Part shown: positions 52,729-61,669 of the stretch, one piece after another | How positions within the stretch are numbered: the stretch's first letter is position 1 | Layout of the letters: each line of letters begins with the position of its first letter | NCBI RefSeq assembly: GCF_902706095.1 | Contig: NZ_CACSJP010000005.1 | Location: forward strand, 186,001 to 250,000 | Length of the DNA stretch: 64,000 nt | Direction of reading: 5' to 3' | From: Rhizobium sp. 18065 | GTDB taxonomy: Bacteria > Pseudomonadota > Alphaproteobacteria > Rhizobiales > Rhizobiaceae | Made by a program: the position numbers and the translations under genes | Notes under the pieces: generated by a model | What the model was told of the DNA's origin: nothing | The model's input: only the letters and a program-made list of their open reading frames with translations | Database searches by the model: none

Positions 52729-53082
52729 TCAATCTTTGTTCTTCCACGAGAAGTAGGAAGTTCTGTCGTATAGCCAGTAGTAGTTATCGACCATCTGGGT
52801 CGTCCTGCGCGACTGGAATCCAGCCACCGCAAAAACCAGCAGAAGCACCACGTCGATGACGTAGTAGAAGGGGCTGATGAAGGGTCCGGCAAACAGAGAG
52901 AAGTGCAGGAAGCGCATCACCACGCCAAGTCCGAGGACATAGATGAACACCCTTGCATAGCCTTCCCAGCCCTCTGCCACGGCCTTTCCGGTCCGCCATG
53001 CGGTCCAGAAGCCGATCAGCAGAACGAGGAAGCGCAACACAGTGCGCACACCGGTATCCGTCTCGAAAAACAATCCTTGCAT
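52729..53082 (-). CDS. Small membrane protein in the bra operon (DUF6867-like)
   Basis: A 117-residue protein with three hydrophobic helices (about residues 12-32, 43-66 and 70-92) and a hydrophilic C-terminus rich in Tyr and Trp (VDNYYWLYDRTSYFSWKNKD). It resembles a small family found between livF and livJ-type genes in alphaproteobacteria (I believe DUF6867). Its position, 18 bases after braG and before braC, suggests an accessory role in transport. Function is unknown. Confidence 0.65.
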   Translation of the reverse strand: MQGLFFETDTGVRTVLRFLVLLIGFWTAWRTGKAVAEGWEGYARVFIYVLGLGVVMRFLHFSLFAGPFISPFYYVIDVVLLLVFAVAGFQSRRTTQMVDNYYWLYDRTSYFSWKNKD

Positions 53083-53100
53083 GTCAGTTCCTCCGCGCGC

Positions 53101-53829
53101 TCAGTGATGGCCGCCTTCGAGATAAGCCGCCCGGACCTGCGGGTCCGCCAACAACTCTTTCCCGCTGCCGCTCATCGTCACCTTGCCGTTGACCATGACA
53201 TAGGCACGGTCGGACAGCTTCAGTGCGGCAAATGCATTCTGCTCGACGAGGAAGACGGTCAGACCTTCTTCCTTGTTAAGCTTCTTTATCGCCTCGAAGA
53301 TCCCCTTGACGATCAGAGGTGCCAGACCAAGCGAGGGCTCGTCGAGAAGCAGCAGTTTCGGACGCGACATCAGCGCACGGCCGATGGAGAGCATCTGCTG
53401 CTCGCCACCCGACAATGTTCCGCCACGCTGGGCATGGCGTTCCTTCAGGCGCGGGAACATGGTGAAGATCTTCTCCACGTCCTCGCTGAAATATTTCAGG
53501 TTGTCGAGGCCGGCACCCATCTGGAGGTTTTCCATGACGGTCATGCGCGGAAAGATCCGGCGACCTTCCGGCGACTGCGCGATGCGGCGACGCGCGATCA
53601 GATGCGTCGGCAGCTTGGTGATATCCTCCCCGTCGAAGATGATCTGGCCGGCACGCGCTTGCGGGCTGCCGCAGATCGTCATCATCAGTGTCGACTTGCC
53701 GGCGCCATTGGCGCCGATCAGCGCGACTATCTCACCCTGCTTGACTTCGACATCGACACCGCCAAGCGCCCGGATGTTGCCGTAATAGGTTTCGACGCCT
53801 TGTACTTTGAGAAGTGCTTCGGAGGACAT
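53101..53829 (-). CDS. braG: Branched-chain amino-acid ABC ATPase, LivF/BraG type
   Basis: A 242-residue ATPase. Walker A GANGAGKST, signature TLSGGEQQMLSIGRA and Walker B KLLLLDEPSLGLAPLIV are intact, and the C-terminus is short as in LivF. The start overlaps the braF stop by one base (TGATG), so the two ATPases are translationally coupled. Confidence 0.93.
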   Translation of the reverse strand: MSSEALLKVQGVETYYGNIRALGGVDVEVKQGEIVALIGANGAGKSTLMMTICGSPQARAGQIIFDGEDITKLPTHLIARRRIAQSPEGRRIFPRMTVMENLQMGAGLDNLKYFSEDVEKIFTMFPRLKERHAQRGGTLSGGEQQMLSIGRALMSRPKLLLLDEPSLGLAPLIVKGIFEAIKKLNKEEGLTVFLVEQNAFAALKLSDRAYVMVNGKVTMSGSGKELLADPQVRAAYLEGGHH

Positions 53830-54713
53830 CAGTTCTTCTCCCCCGACACTTCTTCGGCAACAGCTTCCACTTCGGAAATTGCTTCTTCCAATTCTTCATC
53901 CTCGACACCCAGATAGGCGGCGATCACCTTCGGGTCGTTCTTCACATGATCCGGCGTACCGTCGGAAATCTTCTTGCCGTATTCCAGAACGACGACGTGG
54001 TCGGAAATCTCCATGACCACGGACATGTCGTGCTCGATCAGGAGTAGAGACGTGCCCTCTGCACTGATGCTGCGCAGCAGAGCGTTGAGCGTCAGCGATT
54101 CCTTCGGATTGAGACCGGCAGCCGGTTCATCGAGGCAAAGAAGCTCAGGTCCCGTGCACATGGCGCGGCAGATTTCCAGACGGCGCTGGGCGCCGTAAGG
54201 CAAGTCGCCGGCCGGGTCATCGGCACGATCGACCAGATCGGCCTTTTCCAGCCAGTAGCGCGCCTTGTCGATGGCCGCATCTGCTGCCCTCTTGTAGGCC
54301 GGCAGGCCGAGCAGTCCGAGAACCGTATAGCCGGAAGCCTTCATCAGCGCATTGTGCTGAGCGACCAGAAGGTTTTCCAGAACCGTCAGACCCGAAAACA
54401 GTCGGATGTTCTGGAAGGTTCGGGCGACCTTGGCCTTCTTGGGGATCTCGAAATCCGGAAGGCGCTCCAGCAGATACTGGCTGCCGTCCCTCTGGTTGAG
54501 CGTGATCATCCCCATCGTCGGCTTGTAGAAACCGGTGATGCAGTTGAACACGGTGGTCTTGCCCGCACCGTTTGGTCCGATCAGCGCGGTGATCTCACCG
54601 CGCTTGGCTTCAAAGGAGAAGTCATTGATGGCCATCAGGCCGCCAAAGCGCATCGACAGATGCTCGACTTTCAGGATGGTGTCTTTGTTCATCGTTTCAG
54701 TTCCGGAAGTCAT
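53829..54713 (-). CDS. braF: Branched-chain amino-acid ABC ATPase, LivG/BraF type
   Basis: A 294-residue ATPase. Walker A GPNGAGKTT, the LivG-type insert (TFQNIRLFSGLTVLENLLVAQHNAL), signature-region variant LPYGAQRRLEICRAM and Walker B ELLCLDEPAAGLNPKES are present. The C-terminal about 30 residues are very acidic (EDEELEEAISEVEAVAEEVSGE), an extension beyond usual LivG. Its start overlaps the braE stop. Confidence 0.92.
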   Translation of the reverse strand: MTSGTETMNKDTILKVEHLSMRFGGLMAINDFSFEAKRGEITALIGPNGAGKTTVFNCITGFYKPTMGMITLNQRDGSQYLLERLPDFEIPKKAKVARTFQNIRLFSGLTVLENLLVAQHNALMKASGYTVLGLLGLPAYKRAADAAIDKARYWLEKADLVDRADDPAGDLPYGAQRRLEICRAMCTGPELLCLDEPAAGLNPKESLTLNALLRSISAEGTSLLLIEHDMSVVMEISDHVVVLEYGKKISDGTPDHVKNDPKVIAAYLGVEDEELEEAISEVEAVAEEVSGEKN

Positions 54714-56104
54714 CAGCCGTGACCTTCCTTGGTAAAGCTGCCCGAGACGGCCTTGCGCTCCTTGAGGAAGGCTGTCGGTTCTCTGCTGCCGACAAAGCCA
54801 CGAGGCTTGAACAGCATGACCACGACCATTGCCAGGCCGAACAGAAGCATGCGGTAGAGTTCCGGGGTGAAGTCAGGTCCAAAGACATGCTTCAGGAACT
54901 CCATTTCACGCAGTGCCTCCGTGCCGCCGATCATCACGATCGCAGCAATGGCGATACCGGTCAGCGAGCCCATGCCGCCAAGCACGACGATGGCAAGGAT
55001 AACAGCCGATTCGAGGAAGACGAAGCTTTCCGGCGAGACGAAGCCCTGGCGCGCGGCAAAGAACGAACCGGCAAAGCCGCCGAACATTGCACCGATCGAG
55101 AACGCCGTCAGCTTGGTCGTCACCGTGTTGATACCGAGCGAGCGGCAGGCGATTTCGTCTTCACGAAGCGCTTCCCAGGCTCGGCCGATCGGCATGCGAC
55201 GCAGCTTGATGGTGACGTAGGCCGTGATGCCGCACAAAAGCAGGATCACGTAGAACAGGTAGATCTTGTAGTAGGCGGACGACATCGGCAGGCCGAATGT
55301 CTTGGCAAAACCGCCCGGCGACGCATCGAAAGGCATGCCGAAAAGCGTTGCCTTCGGAATGCTGGAAATGCCGAACGTGCCCTTGGTGACATCGGTCCAG
55401 TTGATCAGCACCAGACGGATGATTTCACCGAATGCCAGCGTCACGATGGCCAGATAGTCGCCGCGAAGCCTCAGAACGGGAAAGCCGAGCATGATACCCC
55501 AGAACGCCGCCAGAATGCCCGACAGCGGCAGGAGGATCCAGAAGGACAGGCCGAAGTTCTGCGACAGCAATGCGTAGGTATAGGCACCCACCGCATAGAA
55601 GGCGACATAACCAAGGTCGAGCAGACCGGCGAGACCGACGACGATGTTCAGGCCCCAGGCCAGCATGACGTAGATCAGGATCTGGATGCCGAAATTGTCG
55701 ACATATTTCAGCGAGCCCTGAACACCGGTCAAGGCGACGATAACCGGCGGATAGAGAATGAGCGCCACCAGGGCGATCTTCAGGAAATGCGTCTTGAAGA
55801 AGGACGGCTGGGCATCGAGATCAGTGGCGGGTGCTGCAGCCTTGTTCGCCTTGCGGGCGGCATTCCACGGCTGCACGAAGGCCACCATGGCAAACCGGCC
55901 GACGGCTGCGATGATCACAAAGATCGCCAGCAGGCCCCAGCGCGGATACCAGATCAACTGGTTGGAAATGTTCTGATCGGTCTTGATGCCGATGAACAGG
56001 CTGAACAGGCCGAGCGACAGAAGACCGGCGAACAGGCCCTCCTTCAGCGCGCGCGCCATCGTGCCGGACGAAGCGGCACCAGTTTCATTTACAGAAGTTG
56101 TCAT
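54713..56104 (-). CDS. braE: Branched-chain amino-acid ABC permease, LivM/BraE type
   Basis: A 463-residue permease with the long LivM-type N-terminus (helices near 30-50 and 58-75) before the core. Motifs are AWGLNIVVGLAGLLDLGYVAFYAVGAYTYALLS, RLRGDYLAIVTLAFGEIIRLVLINW and WEALREDEIACRSLGINTVTTKLTAF. It pairs with BraD. It is downstream of braD by 4 bases. Confidence 0.93.
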   Translation of the reverse strand: MTTSVNETGAASSGTMARALKEGLFAGLLSLGLFSLFIGIKTDQNISNQLIWYPRWGLLAIFVIIAAVGRFAMVAFVQPWNAARKANKAAAPATDLDAQPSFFKTHFLKIALVALILYPPVIVALTGVQGSLKYVDNFGIQILIYVMLAWGLNIVVGLAGLLDLGYVAFYAVGAYTYALLSQNFGLSFWILLPLSGILAAFWGIMLGFPVLRLRGDYLAIVTLAFGEIIRLVLINWTDVTKGTFGISSIPKATLFGMPFDASPGGFAKTFGLPMSSAYYKIYLFYVILLLCGITAYVTIKLRRMPIGRAWEALREDEIACRSLGINTVTTKLTAFSIGAMFGGFAGSFFAARQGFVSPESFVFLESAVILAIVVLGGMGSLTGIAIAAIVMIGGTEALREMEFLKHVFGPDFTPELYRMLLFGLAMVVVMLFKPRGFVGSREPTAFLKERKAVSGSFTKEGHG

Positions 56105-56108
56105 GGGA

Positions 56109-57011
56109 TCAAACCTTCTCGACTTCCGGCCGGCCGAGGATGCCGGTGGGCTTGAAGATCAGCACGAATGCCAGGAGACCGAACGTGGCGACATCCTTGT
56201 AGGCAATGCTGAAGTAAGCCGACCAGAGCGACTCGATAAGGCCGATCAGCAGACCGCCGAGAACAGCGCCCGGCAGAGAGCCGATACCACCGAGAACAGC
56301 TGCCGTGAAAGCCTTCACGCCCGGAACGAAGCCATCGTTGAACGAGGCAACACCGTAATACATCAGGTACATCGTGCCCGCGACGGCGGCCAGCGCTGCA
56401 CCCATGACGAAGGTGATGGAAATCGTCTTGTCGACATCCACGCCGAGCAGCGCCGCCATCTTGCGATCCTGTTCGGTGGCGCGCTGGGCGCGGCCAAGCG
56501 GCGTCTTGTTGACGATGTACCAGAATGCGAAGAGCAGGACGCTGGTGATCATCACGATGATCGCCTGCTTCAGAGAGACCGTGACCGCACCGATATGCAG
56601 CACGTCGCTGATCAGCGGCGGGATCGGCTTGTTGCGCGGTCCCTGCGCCACCTGGATGAAGTTCGACAGGGCGATCGACATGCCGATCGCGGTGATCAGC
56701 GGCGCCAGGCGGAACGAGCCTCGCAGCGGACGATAGGCAACCCGCTCGATCGTCCAGTTCCACAAGCTCGTCATCACCATCGCGACGATCAGCATGATCA
56801 GCAGCGCAAGCGCGACCGGGATACCGGCGAAGAAGGTTGTCAGAATGAGGAAGACGATGAGAGCGGCGAAGCCGCCGAGCATGAAGATATCACCATGGGC
56901 GAAGTTGATCATGCCGATGATACCGTAGACCATCGTATAGCCGATAGCCACAAGGCCATAGATGGATCCAAGAGTCAGCCCGTTGATGAGCTGCTGGATA
57001 AAGTACTCCAT
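56109..57011 (-). CDS. braD: Branched-chain amino-acid ABC permease, LivH/BraD type
   Basis: A 300-residue permease with eight likely helices. It starts MEYFIQQLINGLTLGSIYGLVAIGYTMVYGIIGMINFAHGDIFMLGG and has ATEQDRKMAALLGVDVDKTISITFVMGAALAAVAGTMYL, the LivH coupling region. It is the first gene of the bra operon; the promoter should lie in 57012-57218. Confidence 0.93.
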   Translation of the reverse strand: MEYFIQQLINGLTLGSIYGLVAIGYTMVYGIIGMINFAHGDIFMLGGFAALIVFLILTTFFAGIPVALALLIMLIVAMVMTSLWNWTIERVAYRPLRGSFRLAPLITAIGMSIALSNFIQVAQGPRNKPIPPLISDVLHIGAVTVSLKQAIIVMITSVLLFAFWYIVNKTPLGRAQRATEQDRKMAALLGVDVDKTISITFVMGAALAAVAGTMYLMYYGVASFNDGFVPGVKAFTAAVLGGIGSLPGAVLGGLLIGLIESLWSAYFSIAYKDVATFGLLAFVLIFKPTGILGRPEVEKV

Positions 57012-57218
57012 ATATTATCCCCCGGACGCGCCTTGGTGGTGCGTCTCATTTTTGTTGATCCCTTGCGGGTTCTAGGTGTCGGGAGATTCCATATCGCTTT
57101 GTCCGAAAATGTGAAGCCAAAAAGGCAAAACGGCGGCAAAATGTTACCGACATCCCACCATCTGGCGCGGATAAAACCAGCAAACTCAAAAAAACAGCAG
57201 AAAAAGCCCATGAAAACA

Positions 57219-57242
57219 GCAGGCCGCCCGAGAGCGACCTGC
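57219..57242 (-). terminator. Terminator after the FAD demethylase gene
   Basis: On the minus strand, GCAGGTCGC and GCGGCCTGC form a 9-bp stem (one G-T pair) followed by TGTTTTC. It lies 48 bases after the stop of the gene at 57290-59716. The rest of 57012-57289 shows no gene I can support. Confidence 0.65.
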
Positions 57243-57289
57243 CTTGCCTGTGCATTCACTAATGCAAGCCCATCTTTGTGGAAAAAGGT

Positions 57290-59716
57290 TCAGTTTCTCA
57301 TTCGCGACCCATTTGCGTCAAAAAGCGGCTGCGCCTGCAGACGTGCAGGGAGAACCTCACCCAGGATTTCGATTCCCCAACCGTCGATTTCATCTGCGAT
57401 GTCCTTCGGCACATAACCGATGGCAACCGAGACGCCACTCGGATGCGCATAGCCGCCGGACGTGACCCAGCCTCTCACTTCGCCATTGAACGAAATCGGC
57501 TCGTCGCCGATCACGTCGGCATCCTCGGCGCTGACGATGAAAGTGCGCAAACGCAGCGTGCCGCCAGAAAGCTTTTCTTCGATCGCCGCCGTCTTGCCGA
57601 TGAAGTTCGCCTCCTTCTTCAAGGCCACGAACCGGCCGAGACCGGCTTCCAGCGGCCCGTAGAGCGGGCGATACTCGCGCGACCAACTGCCGAAGCTTTT
57701 CTCCAACCGAAGCGCATTCAGCGCCCGCAGGCCAAACAGCGAGATACCGAATTCGGCACCGGCGTCCATCAGCAGATCGAAGATATAGCGCTGATATTCC
57801 GGCCGCATCCAGATTTCATAGCCGAGATCACCGGTATAGCTGACCCGCCCGACGATGGCCGGCGCCATGCCGAGATCCATTTCACGAATGTCCATGAAGG
57901 CAAAGGCCTCGTCCGAGACGTCGAGATGCGTCAGCTTGGCCAACACGTCGCGTGCCTTCGGACCGGCAATCGACAGGCCAAGCAGACCCAGGTTCAATGG
58001 GCTGAGCTCGACCGAGCCATCATCCGGCAGATGCTGCTCGAACCAGCGCATGTGATAATCCTCGGCGATACCCGAACCGATCACCAGGAATTCGTCGTCG
58101 TCGAGATTGGCAACTGTGAAATCGCCGATCAGCTTGCCGGCCGCGTTGAGCATCGGCGCAAGCGCCATGCGCCCGATCGCCGGGATCTTCGAGGCGAGCA
58201 CATGGTCGAGCCAGTCGCGCGCACCCTCCCCGCTCACCGTATATTTGGCAAAGCCCGAGGTCTCCATCAGGCCGACGCTGTCGCGCACGGCCTTTGCCTC
58301 GCGGCCAACGGCATCGAAATCGGTCGAACGGCGCCAGGAGAACTTGTCCTCGACGCCGGCAGGGGCAAACCACAGCGGCGTTTCCAGGCCATAGGACGCG
58401 CCGAACACGGCACCGGCCGCCTTCAGCTTGTCGTAGATCGGCGAGGTCAGCAGCGGCCGTGCGCCCGGCAGTTCCTCGTTCGGATAACGGATCGAGAAGC
58501 GGCGGGAATAATTCTCGCGCACCTTGGCATTGGTATAGCCGAGCGTCGCATAGTCGCCGTAGCGGCAGACATCCATGGCAAACACGTCGAAGCCCGGATC
58601 GCCCTCGATGATCCAGTTGGCCAGCGCCAGACCGACGCCCCCGCCCTGGGAGAACCCGGCCATGACGGCACAGGCCGACCAGAAATTGGTCATGCCGCGC
58701 ACCGGACCAACCAGCGGATTGCCGTCCGGCGAGAAGGTGAAGGGTCCGTTGATGATCTTCTTGATGCCGGCATTGTTGAAGGCCGGGAAATGCCGGAAGC
58801 CGACTTCCAGCTCGTTGGTGATGCGCTCAAGGTCTTCCGCCAGCAGCTCATGGCCGAAGGTCCAGGGCGTCTCGATCGGCGACCAAGGGCGGCAATCCTT
58901 TTCATAGGTGCCCATCAGCATGCCGTTGCGCTCCTGGCGAATGTAGATCTCGCCGTCGAAGTCGACGCAGTGCATCAGTTCCTTGCCCGACGTCTTGTTG
59001 AACTCGACCACCTCCGGCATGTCCTCGGTGATCAGATACATATGCTCCATGGCGAGCACCGGCAACTCGAGACCGACCATGCGCCCGACTTCGCGCGCCC
59101 AAAGGCCGGCGGCATTGACCACATGTTCGGCGCGGATCTCGCCCTTGTCGGTGATCACCCGCCAGGTGCCGTCTTCCAGCTGCACCAGATCCTCGACCTT
59201 GGTGTGCAGATAGATCTCGGCGCCGTTCTTCTTCGCCGACTTGGCATAGGCATGCGTCGTGCCATAGGGGTCGAGATGACCTTCATGCGGATCGAAGACC
59301 GCACCGACAAACTGCTTCGGATCGAGCAGCGGCATCATCTCATAGGCTTCCTCGGCCGAGATCAACCGCGCGTCGCCATTGGCATATTTGCCCTTGGCCA
59401 GCAGCGACTTCATCCAGTCGAAGCGTTCCGTGGTCGCCGCCAGCATCAGGCCAGAGGTCATATGCATACCGATGTCCTGGCCGGAATATTCCTCGATCTC
59501 CTTGTAGAGCTCGACCGTGTATTTCTGCAGCTTGCCAACGTTCGGATCGCCGTTGATCGTATGGATGCCGCCGGCTGCATGCCAGGTCGAGCCGGAGGTC
59601 AGTTCCGAGCGCTCCAGAAGCACGACATCGGTCCAGCCGAACTTGGTCAGATGGTAGAGGACCGAGCACCCGACGACACCACCACCGATGACGACGACCC
59701 TTGCATGGCTTTTCAT
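57290..59716 (-). CDS. GcvT-domain FAD oxidoreductase (dimethylglycine/sarcosine dehydrogenase-like)
   Basis: An 808-residue flavoenzyme. Residues 5-370 form the DAO fold (VVVIGGGVVGCSVLYHL; SGSTWHAAGG with the His that holds FAD covalently in relatives). About 370-425 is the FAO_M linker, 430-705 the GcvT folate-binding domain and 715-805 the GcvT C-terminal barrel (FVALKKEANFIGKTA; GYVTSGGYAHPSG-like end). It probably demethylates an N-methylglycine and passes the methyl to tetrahydrofolate. The neighbouring sarcosine oxidase genes support this. The start at 59716 is preferred to an upstream extension. Confidence 0.88.
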   Translation of the reverse strand: MKSHARVVVIGGGVVGCSVLYHLTKFGWTDVVLLERSELTSGSTWHAAGGIHTINGDPNVGKLQKYTVELYKEIEEYSGQDIGMHMTSGLMLAATTERFDWMKSLLAKGKYANGDARLISAEEAYEMMPLLDPKQFVGAVFDPHEGHLDPYGTTHAYAKSAKKNGAEIYLHTKVEDLVQLEDGTWRVITDKGEIRAEHVVNAAGLWAREVGRMVGLELPVLAMEHMYLITEDMPEVVEFNKTSGKELMHCVDFDGEIYIRQERNGMLMGTYEKDCRPWSPIETPWTFGHELLAEDLERITNELEVGFRHFPAFNNAGIKKIINGPFTFSPDGNPLVGPVRGMTNFWSACAVMAGFSQGGGVGLALANWIIEGDPGFDVFAMDVCRYGDYATLGYTNAKVRENYSRRFSIRYPNEELPGARPLLTSPIYDKLKAAGAVFGASYGLETPLWFAPAGVEDKFSWRRSTDFDAVGREAKAVRDSVGLMETSGFAKYTVSGEGARDWLDHVLASKIPAIGRMALAPMLNAAGKLIGDFTVANLDDDEFLVIGSGIAEDYHMRWFEQHLPDDGSVELSPLNLGLLGLSIAGPKARDVLAKLTHLDVSDEAFAFMDIREMDLGMAPAIVGRVSYTGDLGYEIWMRPEYQRYIFDLLMDAGAEFGISLFGLRALNALRLEKSFGSWSREYRPLYGPLEAGLGRFVALKKEANFIGKTAAIEEKLSGGTLRLRTFIVSAEDADVIGDEPISFNGEVRGWVTSGGYAHPSGVSVAIGYVPKDIADEIDGWGIEILGEVLPARLQAQPLFDANGSRMRN

Positions 59717-59833
59717 AAAACGCTCCTTTGGCGCGGACAGGCTGTTGTCCGAAGCTAGAGCGGCGCGGGAAAAGTCGGAAGCCCATGCTGCGACGAAACA
59801 TGTCGCGCAAGACAAAGAAATTATCCGGATAAC

Positions 59834-59858
59834 GCCGCGGCCGGAGTAAGGCCACGGC
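59834..59858 (-). terminator. Hairpin after the metallophosphoesterase gene
   Basis: GCCGCGGCC and GGCCACGGC form a 9-bp stem with one mismatch and a 7-base loop, 6 bases after the gene's stop on the minus strand. The following sequence is only moderately T-rich. Confidence 0.5.
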
Positions 59859-59864
59859 CGGTTC

Positions 59865-60986
59865 TCAAGGGACCGCGCGCCGAAGCGTGATGTGGGTGAG
59901 TTCGGCCGTCGTTCCCAGCCGCATGGCAAAACCGGGCCACAACCCTGTGCCATTGTTGACGTAGAGCTGCATGCCCCCGACCTGGTAGAGACCCGACACG
60001 AAACCATTGTTCGCCGCGCCAACCACCCGGTCCAGACCGGCGATCATGCCGCCATGCGTGTGCCCGGAAAGCTGGAGCGCCACGCCGGAACCGGCGGCTT
60101 TTGCCGCCTGCATCGGCTGATGATCGAGCAGCACGACCGGCACATTGGCAGGAGCGCCGCGCAAGGCCGCAGACAGGTCCGGAGCGGGCGAGCCTGTTCC
60201 CGCCGCCGACAGGTCGGTGACCCCCGCCAGAACCAGTTCGGCCCCATCGCGCGCAAGAACCGCATGGCTGTTTGACAGGATGCGCATGTTCTGGCCTTCG
60301 AAATGTCGCATCCAGGTATCGACACCGAAGAAGTATTCGTGGTTTCCCGGGATGGTATAAACCCCATCCGGCGCCTGCAGTCCGGCAAGCGCTGCGACAT
60401 CGTTGCGCCGATGCTCGACGCTTCCGTCGATCAGATCACCGGTGATCACGATCAGGTCCGCATTGAGCGCATTCGTTTGCGACACCACCGCTTCCGTCCA
60501 TGCAGCCGGGAAAAGCCGGCTGATATGGAGATCGGTCAGTTGCACGAGACGATAGCCGTCAAACTGGGCCGGCAGACCGGGAATGGCGATTTCCATGTCC
60601 TTGACCTTCGGGACAACGATGGCCTGACTGACACCGAGGACCGACAGCGCAATGGCCGCGATGCCCATGGTGTATCGCACACCGACCGGCACGATCGGAA
60701 ACGAGCCCTTCGTCACTAGGACTAGCAGCGAGACCGCGTCCAGCAGAAGTTGCAAGACGGCCAGCAACAGGATCGCACCGAAGACAAGATTGAACCCGAT
60801 CACGATGTATCGCGGAAATTCGGGAGAGAAAACCGACCCGGACGAAAGGCGGCTGAAGAAATGGTATTGCGACGCCATCAGCAGCAGAACTGCAAGCGGC
60901 AGCTTGACGCTCCATATCCACGGCAAAGGCTGAATGAAGCGGACGACAACCACCAGCCATGGCAGCCCGAATATGACATGAAACAT
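59865..60986 (-). CDS. Membrane-anchored metallophosphoesterase
   Basis: A 373-residue protein with four N-terminal helices (about residues 1-130) and a calcineurin-like phosphoesterase domain (about 140-370). The metal-binding motifs are complete: QLTDLHISRLF, VITGDLIDGS, YTIPGNHEYFF, LLDHQP and LSGHTHGGMI. This arrangement is typical of the YaeI/UDP-diacylglucosamine-hydrolase-like phosphoesterases with unknown substrates. ATG 60986 gives the usual hydrophobic start. It lies between soxG and the FAD demethylase gene without an evident metabolic link. Confidence 0.88.
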   Translation of the reverse strand: MFHVIFGLPWLVVVVRFIQPLPWIWSVKLPLAVLLLMASQYHFFSRLSSGSVFSPEFPRYIVIGFNLVFGAILLLAVLQLLLDAVSLLVLVTKGSFPIVPVGVRYTMGIAAIALSVLGVSQAIVVPKVKDMEIAIPGLPAQFDGYRLVQLTDLHISRLFPAAWTEAVVSQTNALNADLIVITGDLIDGSVEHRRNDVAALAGLQAPDGVYTIPGNHEYFFGVDTWMRHFEGQNMRILSNSHAVLARDGAELVLAGVTDLSAAGTGSPAPDLSAALRGAPANVPVVLLDHQPMQAAKAAGSGVALQLSGHTHGGMIAGLDRVVGAANNGFVSGLYQVGGMQLYVNNGTGLWPGFAMRLGTTAELTHITLRRAVP

Positions 60987-61103
60987 CAAATGCCTTTTAG
61001 TATGACTTTCCTCTCCGTTACGCAGGGACTGGACGTATGGATCACCCGCATCGAGGATGCGCCTATGAACCACGGAGACGTGGATGTTCCATCGTTCGCG
61101 GTC

Positions 61104-61658
61104 TTACTGGGCAAATCCCGCCGTCATCGCAAATTCGCGGCCCATCTCGCAGACCTCGTCGAACACGAAGCCGGCAAAACTGCGCATGACAACGATCTCG
61201 AAACTGTCGGCACCGGTGCGCGTAAGGTTTGCCGCGACATGGCAGAACAGCACATTGGCAGACTGGCCGATCTCGAAGACATCGGCATGCAGATCAACGG
61301 CCACGCATTTTGCCAGGATCGAGCGGACCCGCGGACCGCTGATCCTCAGCACCACACGACCATCGCTCTGCTCGACAAACGACACCCTGGTCGAACCGAG
61401 ATCGCTCAACTGGCGGGCCAGAGCATCGCCCGACACCTCTTCGCTGACCAGCAGCCATTCATTCGGTCCGGCAAAGCGCACCGAAACGTCCTCCATATTG
61501 CTCAGCGCTTCGTCGATATCGGCTTGATGCCCTTCATGCACCAGAACGGAGAAAACCGTCGGCGCCCGGACAATCGACATATGGTGTGGATTGGGTGTCG
61601 CCTCGAAGCCGGCGATATGATCCTCGAGCACGTGCCGGCTGGCATAGGTCATGGGCAT
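61104..61658 (-). CDS. soxG: Sarcosine oxidase gamma subunit
   Basis: A 184-residue subunit of heterotetrameric sarcosine oxidase. It has the SoxG pattern: RAPTVFSVLVHEGHQADIDEALS, RFAGPNEWLLVSEEVSGDALARQL, VSFVEQSDGRVVLRISGPRVRSILAKCVAVDLHADVF and HVAANLTRTGADSFEIVVMRSFAGFVFDEV. It is related to the GcvT fold and completes the enzyme with the alpha subunit gene 11 bases upstream. Confidence 0.9.
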   Translation of the reverse strand: MPMTYASRHVLEDHIAGFEATPNPHHMSIVRAPTVFSVLVHEGHQADIDEALSNMEDVSVRFAGPNEWLLVSEEVSGDALARQLSDLGSTRVSFVEQSDGRVVLRISGPRVRSILAKCVAVDLHADVFEIGQSANVLFCHVAANLTRTGADSFEIVVMRSFAGFVFDEVCEMGREFAMTAGFAQ

Positions 61659-61669
61659 GGCGCTGCTCC

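Noticed and set aside
57278..59758. Long plus-strand frame of 826 codons
   Set aside because: It lies exactly antisense to the FAD demethylase gene and its translation is rich in His, Arg and Asp without any family motif. It is a shadow produced by the GC-rich codon pattern.
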